In this document: piece after piece, positions 1 to 9,844 of the stretch
How positions within the stretch are numbered: position 1 is the first letter of the stretch
How the letters are laid out: the number at the start of each line of letters is the position of its first letter
Source of the DNA: Flavivirga eckloniae
GTDB taxonomy: Bacteria; Bacteroidota; Bacteroidia; Flavobacteriales; Flavobacteriaceae
Length of the DNA stretch: 64,000 nt
NCBI RefSeq assembly: GCF_002886045.1
Contig: NZ_CP025791.1
Span: 496,001-560,000, forward strand
Direction: 5' to 3'
Notes under the pieces: generated by a model
Told to the model about the DNA's origin: nothing
What the model saw: only the letters and a program-made list of their open reading frames with translations
Database searches by the model: none
Position numbers and translations under genes: made by a program

Positions 1-640
1 GGCAATGTGGTATTGGGTCGTTTAAAATACCCTTAGCAATTAATCCAGCAGGGTGCGATATATCTGCCATTAAAATAGCTCCAACACTATCAGCTATAGC
101 TCTAAAACGTTTAAAATCAATATCGCGAGAATATGCAGAAGCACCAGCAATAATTAATTTTGGCTGCTCCTTAGTAGCGATCTCTTGTATTTTATCATAA
201 TTTAAAACACCTGTCTCCTGCTCTACCCCATAAAATACAGGATTATACAATTTACCCGAAAAATTTACTGGAGAACCATGCGTTAAATGCCCACCATGAG
301 ACAAATCGAAACCTAAAATTTTATCACCAGGTTTTAAACAAGCTGCAAAAACCGCTGTATTTGCCTGACTTCCAGAATGTGGTTGTACATTTACGTATGC
401 CGCACCAAACAATGCTTTTGCCCTATCGATAGCAATCTGCTCAACTTCATCAACAACCTCACAGCCACCGTAATATCGTTTTCCTGGGTAACCTTCAGCA
501 TATTTGTTTGTTAACACAGAGCCAGCAGCCTCCATAACCTGGTCGCTTACAAAATTCTCTGATGCAATAAGTTCAATACCATGTAGTTGGCGTTCTTTTT
601 CAGCTTGAATAAGTTCAAAAATTTGTTCGTCGCGTTGCAT
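1..640 (-). CDS. glyA: Serine hydroxymethyltransferase, N-terminal part (cut by window edge)
   Basis: PLP enzyme that interconverts serine and glycine while loading one-carbon units onto tetrahydrofolate; cytoplasmic. The reverse strand from 640 reads [18 protein letters not shown], followed by the family hallmarks [44 protein letters not shown] and [13 protein letters not shown]. These cover roughly the first 213 residues of a protein that is normally about 420. The catalytic lysine region lies beyond the left edge. The ATG at 638-640 matches the usual N-terminus. It is divergent from fahA across about 200 bp. Confidence 0.97.
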   Translation of the reverse strand, partial: MQRDEQIFELIQAEKERQLHGIELIASENFVSDQVMEAAGSVLTNKYAEGYPGKRYYGGCEVVDEVEQIAIDRAKALFGAAYVNVQPHSGSQANTAVFAACLKPGDKILGFDLSHGGHLTHGSPVNFSGKLYNPVFYGVEQETGVLNYDKIQEIATKEQPKLIIAGASAYSRDIDFKRFRAIADSVGAILMADISHPAGLIAKGILNDPIPHC

Positions 641-843
641 AAAATTAAATTATGGTTAAATATTCGGCAAAAATAGGAAATAGAATAGTTAATCACATCA
701 AAAAAGGTTTATTTACAATGAAGTTTTTAACCATTTTATTAACGATTATATGAAATCTATATTTTCATACATTTTTTCAATTAAAATAAAAAAAATGTGT
801 AGGTTTGATGTGAATTTAATAAACTATAAATATAAAACCAGTT

Positions 844-2124
844 ATGCCGTTATCAGCTAACAATCCAGATAGAAAGTCGTGGTTACACGTAGACAAGAAC
901 TCTGATTTCCCAATTCAGAATATTCCCTTTGGTGTTTTTTTAACCAGAGATGATATCATTACCATAGGAACACGTATTGGAGATACAGCCATAGACCTAG
1001 GTGCTTTACATCAATTGGGGTATTTTGATGGTATCCCTTTAACAGAAGATATTTTTCTTCAAGACACGCTAAATGATTTTATTGCTGACGGTAGAAAAAC
1101 ATGGCGGTTGGTACGTAATAGAATTGCAGAAATTTTCGATTCTGAAAACACAACACTAAAAAATAACAAAAAACATAAGGAGATTGTATTATTTCGTTTA
1201 GATGAAATTGAAATGCAATTACCAGTACATATAGGCGATTACACCGATTTTTACTCAAGCAAAGAACACGCCACTAATGTAGGCACTATGTTTAGAGACC
1301 CAGATAATGCTTTATTACCAAATTGGTTACACATACCCGTTGGATACCATGGTAGAAGTTCTTCTATTATTCCTTCTGGAATACCAGTTCACAGGCCACA
1401 AGGTCAAACGTTACCGGGAGATTCTAAAGCACCTGTTTTCGGTCCAAGTAAATTAGTCGATTTTGAATTGGAAATGGCATTTATAACTACAGATGCTAAC
1501 GATTTAGGAGAATCTATTCCAATTGAAGAAGCCGAAGAATATATCTTTGGACTCGTTTTATTTAACGATTGGAGTGCTAGAGATATTCAAAAATGGGAAT
1601 ATGTACCATTAGGACCGTTCTTAGCCAAAAATTTTGCTTCTTCAATCTCTCCATGGATTGTAACACTTGATGCCTTGGAACCTTACAGAGTTGAAGGGCC
1701 AAAACCTATAAAACCGCAGCTAGATTACCTTAAATACAAAGGAAAAAAGAGTTTTGATATCAATTTAGAAGTTGCCATACAACCAAAAGGCGCTAAGGAA
1801 ACTGTAGTAAGCAAATCCAATTTTAAATATATGTACTGGAATATGGCACAACAATTAACCCACCATACGATTAACGGTTGTCCTGTAAATTCTGGTGATA
1901 TGATGGGAAGTGGTACCATTTCCGGACCTACTCCTGATTCTTACGGTTCTATGCTGGAACTTTCTTGGAAAGGAGAAAAACCTATTAAAATGAAGGATGG
2001 TACCGAACGTAAGTTTATTAACGATCATGATACTGTTATTATGAGAGGTTTTTGCGAAAAAGATGGTACACGCATCGGTTTTGGTGAAGTTTCTACGAAA
2101 TTACTTCCAGTGTATAAGAAATAA
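844..2124 (+). CDS. fahA: Fumarylacetoacetase
   Basis: Cytoplasmic hydrolase for the last step of tyrosine/homogentisate breakdown, splitting fumarylacetoacetate to fumarate and acetoacetate. The 426-residue length is normal for the family. The N-terminal SH3-like domain is followed by the FAH fold with DYTDFYSSKEHATNVG (metal Asp and catalytic His region, about residues 132-147), PVGYHGRSSSI, LDFELEMAF-type metal glutamates (here VDFELEMAF), LFNDWSARDIQKWEY and GSGTISGP. Transcribed alone: a strong hairpin follows the stop. Other genes of tyrosine catabolism are not in the window. Confidence 0.96.
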   Translation: MPLSANNPDRKSWLHVDKNSDFPIQNIPFGVFLTRDDIITIGTRIGDTAIDLGALHQLGYFDGIPLTEDIFLQDTLNDFIADGRKTWRLVRNRIAEIFDSENTTLKNNKKHKEIVLFRLDEIEMQLPVHIGDYTDFYSSKEHATNVGTMFRDPDNALLPNWLHIPVGYHGRSSSIIPSGIPVHRPQGQTLPGDSKAPVFGPSKLVDFELEMAFITTDANDLGESIPIEEAEEYIFGLVLFNDWSARDIQKWEYVPLGPFLAKNFASSISPWIVTLDALEPYRVEGPKPIKPQLDYLKYKGKKSFDINLEVAIQPKGAKETVVSKSNFKYMYWNMAQQLTHHTINGCPVNSGDMMGSGTISGPTPDSYGSMLELSWKGEKPIKMKDGTERKFINDHDTVIMRGFCEKDGTRIGFGEVSTKLLPVYKK

Positions 2125-2142
2125 CACAACACCCTGTAATAC

Positions 2143-2193
2143 AAAGCCTTAAAGCTAAAAATATTAAAATATTCTTTTAACTTTAAGGCTTTG
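2143..2193 (+). terminator. Hairpin after fahA
   Basis: Complementary arms AAAGCCTTAAAG and CTTTAAGGCTTT surround an AT-rich loop directly downstream of fahA. There is no long U tract, so this is a probable but not classic terminator. It also lies just ahead of the next lipoprotein gene. Confidence 0.6.
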
Positions 2194-2239
2194 GCATTAT
2201 ATTTGGCTTGCCAACTATAATAACCTTAAACCCAATTCT

Positions 2240-3424
2240 ATGAAAAGATTACTACCTATCTTAATAGTTCTATCTATGCTTACAGCCTGTGGAGGAAAAA
2301 AACAGGTAGAAGCAGCTGTTAATTCTGGTAACTACGATCAAGCCATTACAACAGCATTAAATAAACTTAGAACTAACAAAAACAAAAAACGTAAATCTGA
2401 TTATGTTTTAATGCTTCAAGAAGCTTACCACAAGGTGGTAGAACGTGACTTAAATACCATAAACCATTTAAAAAAAGATAAAAATCCTGAATTATTCAAA
2501 GAGATTTACGAAAGGTATATGGATTTAAATTCGCGCCAAGAGGCTATTAAACCCGTATTACCATTATTTGTAAACGGAAAGGAAATTACTTTTAATATCA
2601 ACGATTACAGTAATGAAATTGTACAGTCTCGTGAAAATGTTTCCGATTTTTACTATGAAAAAGGTCTGGATTTATTAGAATTAGACGACAAAGTTCAAAT
2701 AAGAGAAGCTTACAATGTATTAGGCTATATCGAGTCTATTAATCCAAACTACGAGAAGACCAGAGAGTTAATGCAAGAGGCACACGAACGTGGTATTTCT
2801 TATATAAGCGTAACCATTGAAAATCGTACCAATCAAATGATTCCGCAACGTTTAGAAGATGACTTGTTAAATTTTGATACATATGGATTAAATCAATTCT
2901 GGACAGTTTATCATGCGCAACCCAATAAGAATACAGCTTACGATTATGCCATGCAGTTGCAATTAAAACAAATTAACATTTCACCAGAGCGTATTCAAGA
3001 ACGTGAATTTGTTAGAGAAAAAGAAATTGTTGATGGTTGGAAATATGAACTAGACGAAAAAGGCAATGTTGCTAAAGATAGTCTGGGTAACGATATTAAA
3101 ATTGACAAAATAGTTAAAGTAAAGGCAAGATATAACGAGTTTGTTCAAATAAAATCTACTCAGGTTGTAGCAGATGTAGTTTATTTTGACACTAAAACAA
3201 AACAGTTGTTGGACACGTTTAGAATTGATAGTGAATTTATCTTCGAAAATCATTTTGCCAATGTACGAGGCGACGAAAGGGCTTTAGAATCTGAAGATAT
3301 TAGAATATTAAATAACAGAAGAGTCCCCTTCCCTAGTAACGAACAAATGGTTTATGACACCGGCGAGGATTTAAAACTCAAACTAAAAGATATTATTAGT
3401 TCCTATAACAGGATTAGAGGTTAG
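2240..3424 (+). CDS. Helical, TPR-like lipoprotein of unknown function
   Basis: I do not recognise a named family. The 394-residue product starts with a lipoprotein signal peptide ending in the lipobox LTAC (Cys17), so it is probably anchored in an envelope membrane. The following region, about residues 20-180, is rich in paired helices (YDQAITTALNKL, YEKGLDLLELDD, AYNVLGYIESINPNYEKT), as in tetratricopeptide repeats. The second half is predicted mostly strand and contains a charged segment around VREKEIVDGWKYELDEKG. Stands alone between two hairpins. Confidence 0.8.
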   Translation: MKRLLPILIVLSMLTACGGKKQVEAAVNSGNYDQAITTALNKLRTNKNKKRKSDYVLMLQEAYHKVVERDLNTINHLKKDKNPELFKEIYERYMDLNSRQEAIKPVLPLFVNGKEITFNINDYSNEIVQSRENVSDFYYEKGLDLLELDDKVQIREAYNVLGYIESINPNYEKTRELMQEAHERGISYISVTIENRTNQMIPQRLEDDLLNFDTYGLNQFWTVYHAQPNKNTAYDYAMQLQLKQINISPERIQEREFVREKEIVDGWKYELDEKGNVAKDSLGNDIKIDKIVKVKARYNEFVQIKSTQVVADVVYFDTKTKQLLDTFRIDSEFIFENHFANVRGDERALESEDIRILNNRRVPFPSNEQMVYDTGEDLKLKLKDIISSYNRIRG

Positions 3425-3468
3425 TTTTAGTAAACGACCATACCTCCTCTATAACTACTATAATTAGA

Positions 3469-5817
3469 TTAATGTTTTACCCAATCTGGTATGCGAACTC
3501 TTTTTCTCATACTTTTTGGGTAAACATTTAATTGAATCAATTTACCATCTTTCAATTCAACTTCTAAAACGGTCTTTTGGGGAGCATGTAGTTTAAACTT
3601 CACATCCCAATCTTTAGGCCAAGCAGGAAATAAAAAAATAGAATCATCATGGGTTTGCATAAGCATTTCCTGTAAGTTTATCATTCCGGAACCGCCATGA
3701 TCAACATCTGGAAGCCAATCAGGTCCAGAGTGCCAAAAAGCAGGAAACTTATTCTTAGCATTATCTAATTTATCTATCACTAAACGAGCTGCCTCATCTT
3801 TTAAACCTAATCTAGCGGCAAATATACCTACCTGACTCCAGCAAGCTGTAAACTTCCTTTTTGCGTTAGATTCACCATAATAATAAGTATTAACTGCAAC
3901 ATCTAAATCGGGTTTGTGAATGCCATAAATACCATACGGAAAAACGGGATATAACTCTGGTATTTCCTGATTAGCCACATACTCCCAACTTTCAGCCGGT
4001 TTTATAACTTTATGACCTTCTTTTATGTCTAATGGAATTTCAGGAATTCTGTTTTGATATCCAGTATAATATTCCTTTTCTTTCTTAGATACATATTTCT
4101 TAGGCAACTCCAACATTCTATGCAATATGGCTGTTAACGCAGATAGCACATCACTAGGATTTTTAGCTATTTTATACATCTCAGCAGCTGTAGATGGAAA
4201 AAATACCAATTTCCCATTTTTATCAAGAGATTTACCTGTTTCTTCTTTTAATCTATATTTATAATGCTGATCGAAAAACAGCAATGAACTTTTAATAAAT
4301 GGTAAATAATCTGATATATCATTTCCCGAAAACTTATAATAATCTAAGATCATCAAGGAGAACTCTAATTGATTCACATAATGATAGTTAACAAATGTAT
4401 TCGTTTGCACACCAAACGCTACATTTGGATCACGTTTTCTATTACCAGAATCAAATCCCCAACCACCAGCAAACGGAAGTCCAAAATTTTCTAATTGCTC
4501 TGTAAAACTTGCTCCTTCATGATTCCAATAAACTTTAGTACGTGCCTCTGCTGCAGACAAAGCCCTGGTATAAAAATTAAATTGAGGAGGCATTAAATCG
4601 AAATCACCAGACTTTAACATAGGCCAATATACCAATCGTTGATTTTGAGCAGTAAAACTTCCTCCACCCCAGGCTCTGAAATCAGGAGTCCAATCGTAAT
4701 TTTTTGCAGTAAAAATAGGGTCTACCGTAAATAAACTTCCATTAAATTTAGATGGGTATTTTCCATAGGCATTACAGCCCAAGATATAACGAAATAATTG
4801 ATAATTTCTTCCAACTTGCCAAACAGAATCGACAGGATTGGGTTTATTGGTATTTAAAAGAATATAACTTCTATTCCAATAACTTTGCCACCAATCTACT
4901 GTATTTTTAAATGCACTTTTATCTGATTTATCTTCTAAACGTGTATTATTCAATGTTGAACCCCACTCATCTAGAGTCTCATATTGCCCTGTATTTAGTG
5001 CCAGTTTTATATGATGCTTTTTTGATGGTTCTTCAGATTTTATTTTCCATGCTTTATAATCAGTAGATACATGTTTTCCAGTATCGGTACCATTAGCAAC
5101 CATCCCTTCTCCATATAAAACGCCTCCAAATGTTCTGTTTAATTGCGTATTGGGAACTTGATCCTTTACTTCTTCTAATCCTTGTTGCTTAATTATAAAG
5201 TTATATAATAATTTGTCGGTTTTATTATGATGATACCATTGCACTGCATCTTTTTGAAAGCTAACAGAGTCTTTATAAGTAGTAACCGTTCCCGGAAAAC
5301 CTGAATAACTAAAACAAGAATGACGAAGTCCTAGAGGTATTTCAAGATCATCAAATCTCCAAGACTCATATTGAGCATGCAATTTCACAGGAATATCACT
5401 TATAGCCTCAACATGTATTACAGGTTTAAATACATCTACCCAAAGCTTAAATTCAATATGGCCATCTGTATTTTGAGATTTGATCAAAATATAACCCTCA
5501 TTTATTTTGAGCTCCTGCGAGAAACTCATACCATTTTCAAACAAATTTGGCTCAGAAGATATACGTACCCGTCCATGTTTTAACATCTGATTGTTCTCAT
5601 CAAACGTTCCAGATTGGCCTATGTAAAAAAGTAGTTCATTGTTTTCTACCCATACGTTAAGCCCAACATCGCCACCACCAAGAGGCATCGATTCTAATGC
5701 GTTTTTACTTTGGTTTTCCCAAACCACATTGTAATTTTCTGGAAGTTTTTGAGTTTGGGAATAAGTAAATTTTATGAGACAATTTAAACAAATTAATAAA
5801 AAAATAGTGCTTCGCAT
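3469..5817 (-). CDS. DUF5703 / GH95-like alpha,alpha-barrel glycosidase-type protein, secreted
   Basis: About 782 residues with a Sec signal peptide (MRSTIFLLICLNCLIKFTYS). A longer reading frame begins with TTG seven codons upstream, but the ATG at 5815-5817 gives the better signal peptide. The N-terminal domain (VVWENQSKNALESMPLGGGDVGLNVWV) fits DUF5703. The rest looks like the (alpha/alpha)6 barrel of GH95-type fucosidase/galactosidase relatives, with WTPDFRAWGGGSFTAQNQ, YWNHEGASFTEQ and a late HDD segment near LMQTHDDSIFLFPAWP. Substrate is not readable from sequence; the family belongs to polysaccharide use. It converges on the upstream lipoprotein gene. Confidence 0.82.
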   Translation of the reverse strand: MRSTIFLLICLNCLIKFTYSQTQKLPENYNVVWENQSKNALESMPLGGGDVGLNVWVENNELLFYIGQSGTFDENNQMLKHGRVRISSEPNLFENGMSFSQELKINEGYILIKSQNTDGHIEFKLWVDVFKPVIHVEAISDIPVKLHAQYESWRFDDLEIPLGLRHSCFSYSGFPGTVTTYKDSVSFQKDAVQWYHHNKTDKLLYNFIIKQQGLEEVKDQVPNTQLNRTFGGVLYGEGMVANGTDTGKHVSTDYKAWKIKSEEPSKKHHIKLALNTGQYETLDEWGSTLNNTRLEDKSDKSAFKNTVDWWQSYWNRSYILLNTNKPNPVDSVWQVGRNYQLFRYILGCNAYGKYPSKFNGSLFTVDPIFTAKNYDWTPDFRAWGGGSFTAQNQRLVYWPMLKSGDFDLMPPQFNFYTRALSAAEARTKVYWNHEGASFTEQLENFGLPFAGGWGFDSGNRKRDPNVAFGVQTNTFVNYHYVNQLEFSLMILDYYKFSGNDISDYLPFIKSSLLFFDQHYKYRLKEETGKSLDKNGKLVFFPSTAAEMYKIAKNPSDVLSALTAILHRMLELPKKYVSKKEKEYYTGYQNRIPEIPLDIKEGHKVIKPAESWEYVANQEIPELYPVFPYGIYGIHKPDLDVAVNTYYYGESNAKRKFTACWSQVGIFAARLGLKDEAARLVIDKLDNAKNKFPAFWHSGPDWLPDVDHGGSGMINLQEMLMQTHDDSIFLFPAWPKDWDVKFKLHAPQKTVLEVELKDGKLIQLNVYPKSMRKRVRIPDWVKH

Positions 5818-5928
5818 CGGGGTATATATATTCTTCAAATTTATAGAATACTATAACAAAAAGTGGCATACAATTAAACCAATCTGTTTAATAAATTGTT
5901 CACACAACGCCCAGTTTTAATGCAGGTT

Positions 5929-6236
5929 CGATTTAATAGCCATTAATTTTCAATTAGTTACATTAAAGACAACCCTAAAATCCCCTCAAGGGCAATGTCT
6001 TTTAGTTAAGAGTTTTTAAGTTCTCAATGTCAGGTTGAGCCTTTCGTCTACGCTCAAGACAGGCTAAAGTCGAAACCTCTTTATTCATTGATGCTAAAAA
6101 GTTCTCGACTGCGCTCGAACAGACATAAATTTCCTTAACTAAACGACATTGCCCTCAAGGGGACAATTTTACCGAGTGAGATTCCTCCCTCGAGGGAGGA
6201 TTAAGGAGGGTGTGTTTAAACACAAAATATTTTATA
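5929..6236. repeat. Dispersed palindromic element, copy A
   Basis: This non-coding block has near-perfect terminal inverted repeats at 5982-6010 and 6133-6162 (about 29 bp; core CAATGTC...TTTAGTTAAG). They enclose about 120 bp that includes two short inner dyads (CTCGACTGCGCTCGA and a GAGC...GCTC segment). A second copy sits at 23157-23425, with over 120 consecutive near-identical bases. Neither copy holds an open frame, so it is MITE-like or a repeated structured RNA. It fills most of the gene-free stretch 5818-6470; the rest of that stretch shows only the DUF885 terminator. Confidence 0.8.
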
Positions 6237-6395
6237 AGCATAACAATCAGTACTTTACAATGAAATTATTATATGTATCTAAAGTCAAATGACTTCATGC
6301 TTCTTGCAATATGGTTTTCTGAGTTAAGTTTCAACAAACCCTATAAATTCTTGAATACTACAACGGTTCTGCAATGCGAAACCTGAATTCAATAA

Positions 6396-6441
6396 AAAAA
6401 GCAGAGGTAATACCATGAGTCATGTGTATTACCTCTGCTTT
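6396..6441 (-). terminator. Terminator of the DUF885 gene
   Basis: Perfect 17-bp arms AAAGCAGAGGTAATACC-type and its complement GTATTACCTCTGCTTTT surround a 12-nt loop. On the minus strand it is followed by a T run (from AATAAAAAAA). Located 30 bp after the stop of the minus-strand peptidase gene. Confidence 0.85.
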
Positions 6442-6470
6442 TATCAAATAATCTGTGTCAAAAAAACTAA

Positions 6471-8246
6471 TTAATTCCCAGTCTTTTTTATCCAAGTATT
6501 TATTTTCTCTTCTAGTAATTGCAATGGAATACAACCTGTTTCCAGCACCTGATTATGAAACTCGCGAATATCAAACTTATCGCCTAAAGCTTCTTCTCCT
6601 TTGGCGCGCAATTCTATAAGTTTTAATTGGCCTATTTTATAAGACAATGCCTGTCCCGGATTAGCCATATAACGCTCTATTTCACTAATAATACTATCTT
6701 CTGCCTCTGCTTCGTTTTCTAATGAATACGCAATAGCCTGTTCTCTGGTCCAACCCTTAGCATGAAGTCCGGTATCAACCACCAGACGGATCGCACGATG
6801 AATTTCAGAACTTAGCATTCCAAAGTATTGATACGGATCTTTATAAAGTCCTAATTCTTTCCCCATAGATTCTGTATACAGCGCCCATCCTTCACCATAA
6901 GCACTATACCATAACGTTTTTCTAAAGTCTGGTAATTCCGTACTTTCTTGTGCTAATGATATTTGAAAGTGATGTCCTGGAATGGCTTCATGTAAAAACA
7001 AATCTTCCTTATCGAAAAGGTTATATTCTTCTACTACTGGAATTGGTGTATAGAAAATACCTGGTCTTGTTCCATCCAATGAACCCGGATTATAATTAGC
7101 TGCTGCCGATTTTTCTCTAAATGGCTCCGTTCTTCTTACTTCAAAAGGAGTTTTTGGTTTATTTCCGAATAGCTTATCTATTTGAGGTTTCATAACCTGA
7201 TGAATACTATCGTAAAACGCAATTACCTGAGAACGCTCTGTAAACGGCATTAAATCTTTATTGGTTCTTACATGATCGAAAAAAGCCTTTAAATCGCCTT
7301 TAAACCCAACTTCTGCTTTAACAGCTTCCATTTCCGAACGAATTCGAGCGACCTCACGTAAACCTAATTCGTGAATTTCATCAGCCGTCATATTAGTAGT
7401 TGTGTACTTTTTTATCTGATGCTTATAATAGGCATCTCCTAACGGCGTTTCATTAATACCGCTCGAGGCTCTTCCTTTAGCCATATAGTCTACTTTTAAA
7501 AACTCTGCCATTTGTTTATGGGCTGGCATAATTTTATTCTGAACCATATTTGTGTAAGCATCGGTAAGCTCCTTTTGCTCTGCTTCTGTAAAGCTTTCTG
7601 GCATATTCTTAATTGGAGAAAAGTACAGATGATCCTCTACATTACCTTCAGATAAAGATTTAAATTGAGGCACTACTTTTACTATTAAAGATTTTGGCAA
7701 CACATAACCGGTTTCCATACCTTCCTTCATCTTATCAATAGCCGTGTTTAACCATACTAAATAAGCATCTACACGAGTTAACCAATCTTTATAATCCTGT
7801 ACCGTTTTAAATGGCTGCGCATTGCTTCCTCCAGCGTATTGATTAAAATCCAGATTCTTAGACCACATTTGATCTATCGGCATCAAGTCCTTTTTAAAAG
7901 TCATCGCCTCTAAATTGATATCGCAATCCCATTCTAAAACAGCTTTACTCATTTTTTCTGTTTCTGTTAAAAGTGATGCATCAATTTCAGCCAATGCTGT
8001 TTTATATTTTGTGTAATAGGCCTTCTTTTTTGCTTTGTATTCATCCGATAATACATTCGGGTATTCAGTATTAAACCTACTATCTCCGGCATTGGTGGCC
8101 TTCATAGGGTCTAATTCGAGTCCTTCCTCACTGTAATTTTTAAGAAGTTCTGCAAAATTTAAAGCAGGTGCTTGTTCTTTTTTAGAGTTTTCATTTTTGC
8201 ATGAAATCAATAAAATAATAAAAGAAAATAAAACTAGTCTACGCAT
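6471..8246 (-). CDS. DUF885 family metallopeptidase-like lipoprotein
   Basis: 591 residues. The lipoprotein signal ends ILLISC (Cys16). The DUF885 fold is recognised by the zinc-type motif LHEAIPGHHFQ (about residues 417-427), the upstream FYTPIPVVEEYN and the downstream YGEGWALYTESMGKELG and GQALSYKIGQLKLIELR. Members are predicted zinc carboxy- or dipeptidases; substrates are mostly unknown. The gene is monocistronic, with its own terminator, and divergent from the LVIVD lipoprotein pair. Confidence 0.9.
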   Translation of the reverse strand: MRRLVLFSFIILLISCKNENSKKEQAPALNFAELLKNYSEEGLELDPMKATNAGDSRFNTEYPNVLSDEYKAKKKAYYTKYKTALAEIDASLLTETEKMSKAVLEWDCDINLEAMTFKKDLMPIDQMWSKNLDFNQYAGGSNAQPFKTVQDYKDWLTRVDAYLVWLNTAIDKMKEGMETGYVLPKSLIVKVVPQFKSLSEGNVEDHLYFSPIKNMPESFTEAEQKELTDAYTNMVQNKIMPAHKQMAEFLKVDYMAKGRASSGINETPLGDAYYKHQIKKYTTTNMTADEIHELGLREVARIRSEMEAVKAEVGFKGDLKAFFDHVRTNKDLMPFTERSQVIAFYDSIHQVMKPQIDKLFGNKPKTPFEVRRTEPFREKSAAANYNPGSLDGTRPGIFYTPIPVVEEYNLFDKEDLFLHEAIPGHHFQISLAQESTELPDFRKTLWYSAYGEGWALYTESMGKELGLYKDPYQYFGMLSSEIHRAIRLVVDTGLHAKGWTREQAIAYSLENEAEAEDSIISEIERYMANPGQALSYKIGQLKLIELRAKGEEALGDKFDIREFHNQVLETGCIPLQLLEEKINTWIKKTGN

Positions 8247-8433
8247 TTTATCTGTATTTTAAGTATAAGCCGTAAATATATTCTTTTTGAGAAAAAAACT
8301 CTTGACGTATTATTAAATTAACATATTATACTGATTTCACCATACAGGTTTTCTAAAAAAATAATAACTGAATTGTTAACAAAATACGCGCAACCTTTTC
8401 TTATATTTCACATCTATTAAGAAATTTACGTGA

Positions 8434-8946
8434 ATGAAAAAGCTCCTCTTCTTAACTTTAATTTTTTCAATTAACGTTTCTTGTTTTTATTTTGGTAATG
8501 ATGATGACGATATAACAGACCCTATCCATTCTGCCTATGAAGCTGTGACTATTAGCAGAGAGAGTCTTGAGAATTCTACCGAATTAATCGGCGTTCAACC
8601 TTCCAAAGAATCAGGAAAAATATATGTTAAAGACCACTATTTAATTATAAATGAGCCTTATAAGGGGTTTCACATTTATGATAATTCAAACCCAGAATCT
8701 CCAATAAAAATCGGCTTCTTAAAAATTTTAGGTTCTACAGATATATCCATTAAAGGCAATGTTATTTACGCTAATAATGCCATAGATTTAATTGCAATTA
8801 CAATCAATCCGGCATTCAATGAAATTGAAGTGACAAAACGGGTGAAGAACATTTTCCCAAAACTGGTTTCACCAGATGGTTTTTATCATAATTCGGAATC
8901 TAAAGAAGAAGAAATTGTTTTAGACTGGAATTTAAAAACAAACTAA
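8434..8946 (+). CDS. Short LVIVD-repeat-like lipoprotein
   Basis: 170 residues. The signal peptide ends at a Cys (SINVSC, about residue 17). The body contains one clear LVIVD-type blade: HIYDNSNPESPIKIGFLK, followed by DISIKGNVIYANNAIDLIAI. The same pattern recurs in the next gene, whose ATG lies three bases after this stop, so the two form an operon and are probably paralogs. Such proteins are predicted cell-surface beta-propeller fragments; no role is known. With about one to two blades it cannot close a propeller by itself. Confidence 0.75.
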   Translation: MKKLLFLTLIFSINVSCFYFGNDDDDITDPIHSAYEAVTISRESLENSTELIGVQPSKESGKIYVKDHYLIINEPYKGFHIYDNSNPESPIKIGFLKILGSTDISIKGNVIYANNAIDLIAITINPAFNEIEVTKRVKNIFPKLVSPDGFYHNSESKEEEIVLDWNLKTN

Positions 8947-8949
8947 GCT

Positions 8950-9681
8950 ATGAAAAATTACATCTATATTCTGTCTTTTTTTTGCATTTTGGCTTGTGAT
9001 TCCGATAGTCAATCCGATTCTTTAAGCTCCGATACCGGTCAGGGTGGTTCTTTAGCCCAATTTACAATTGCTGGCAACTATCTTTATACAGTGGATGAAT
9101 CATTCTTAAATGTGTTTAACATTGTAAACCCAGAATCTCCTGTTCAAGTAAATACATCATACATCGGATTTGATATAGAAACCTTATTCCATTACGATAA
9201 TAATCTTTATGTGGGTTCACAAACGGGCATGTTTATTTACAACCTAGACAATCCCGAAGCTCCTAAACAATTAGCCTCTGTATCTCATTTTAGGGCTTGT
9301 GACCCCGTGGTTGCAAATGACACACATGCTTTTGTAACTCTAGATGGAAGTACGGGCTGTGGTGGCAGTATTAGTGCCTTGGAGATTTACGACACCAGTC
9401 AACTAACCGCTCCTATGTTAGTGTCTCGACGAAACTTAATTGCTCCTAAGGGTTTAGGGCTTTATAACAATTATTTGTTTGTTTGCGATGATGAAGTTAA
9501 AGTTTTCGATATCTCTAACCCAGATGAATCAGTATTGGTAAATGCCATTAATATAAGTGCTTTCGATGTTATTGTAAGAGAAAATCATCTTATTCTAATA
9601 GGAGAAAACAATGTATTCCAATACCAATTAAATCCTAACGATATTAAAAACATTAAAGAATTAAGTGTTTTGAATATTTAA
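8950..9681 (+). CDS. LVIVD-repeat lipoprotein
   Basis: 243 residues with lipobox FCILAC (Cys16). At least three blades of the LVIVD type are visible: LNVFNIVNPESPVQVN, MFIYNLDNPEAPKQLA and VKVFDISNPDESVLVN. Each begins with a VxDxxNPxxP-type turn. Four cysteines in the middle segment (RACDPV, STGCGG) may pair outside the cytoplasm. Cotranscribed with the preceding smaller relative (3-nt gap). Function unknown; probably exposed on the cell surface. Confidence 0.82.
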   Translation: MKNYIYILSFFCILACDSDSQSDSLSSDTGQGGSLAQFTIAGNYLYTVDESFLNVFNIVNPESPVQVNTSYIGFDIETLFHYDNNLYVGSQTGMFIYNLDNPEAPKQLASVSHFRACDPVVANDTHAFVTLDGSTGCGGSISALEIYDTSQLTAPMLVSRRNLIAPKGLGLYNNYLFVCDDEVKVFDISNPDESVLVNAINISAFDVIVRENHLILIGENNVFQYQLNPNDIKNIKELSVLNI

Positions 9682-9844
9682 AATAGTTATGACAAATAAT
9701 AAAGCAGATAAAAATTAATCTTTCTCTATTTTATATATTTTCAAGTGTTAAGGAAATAAATTCTTCAATACTATCTGCAACATGGTTAATGTTAAACAGC
9801 GCTTGGGAATAACTTAAATTGTAACCATTAAATTATAAAAGCGA

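Noticed and set aside
800-807. Bacteroidetes-type -7 element TAGGTTTG before fahA
   Set aside because: No TTG at the expected distance upstream, so a promoter cannot be supported from sequence alone.
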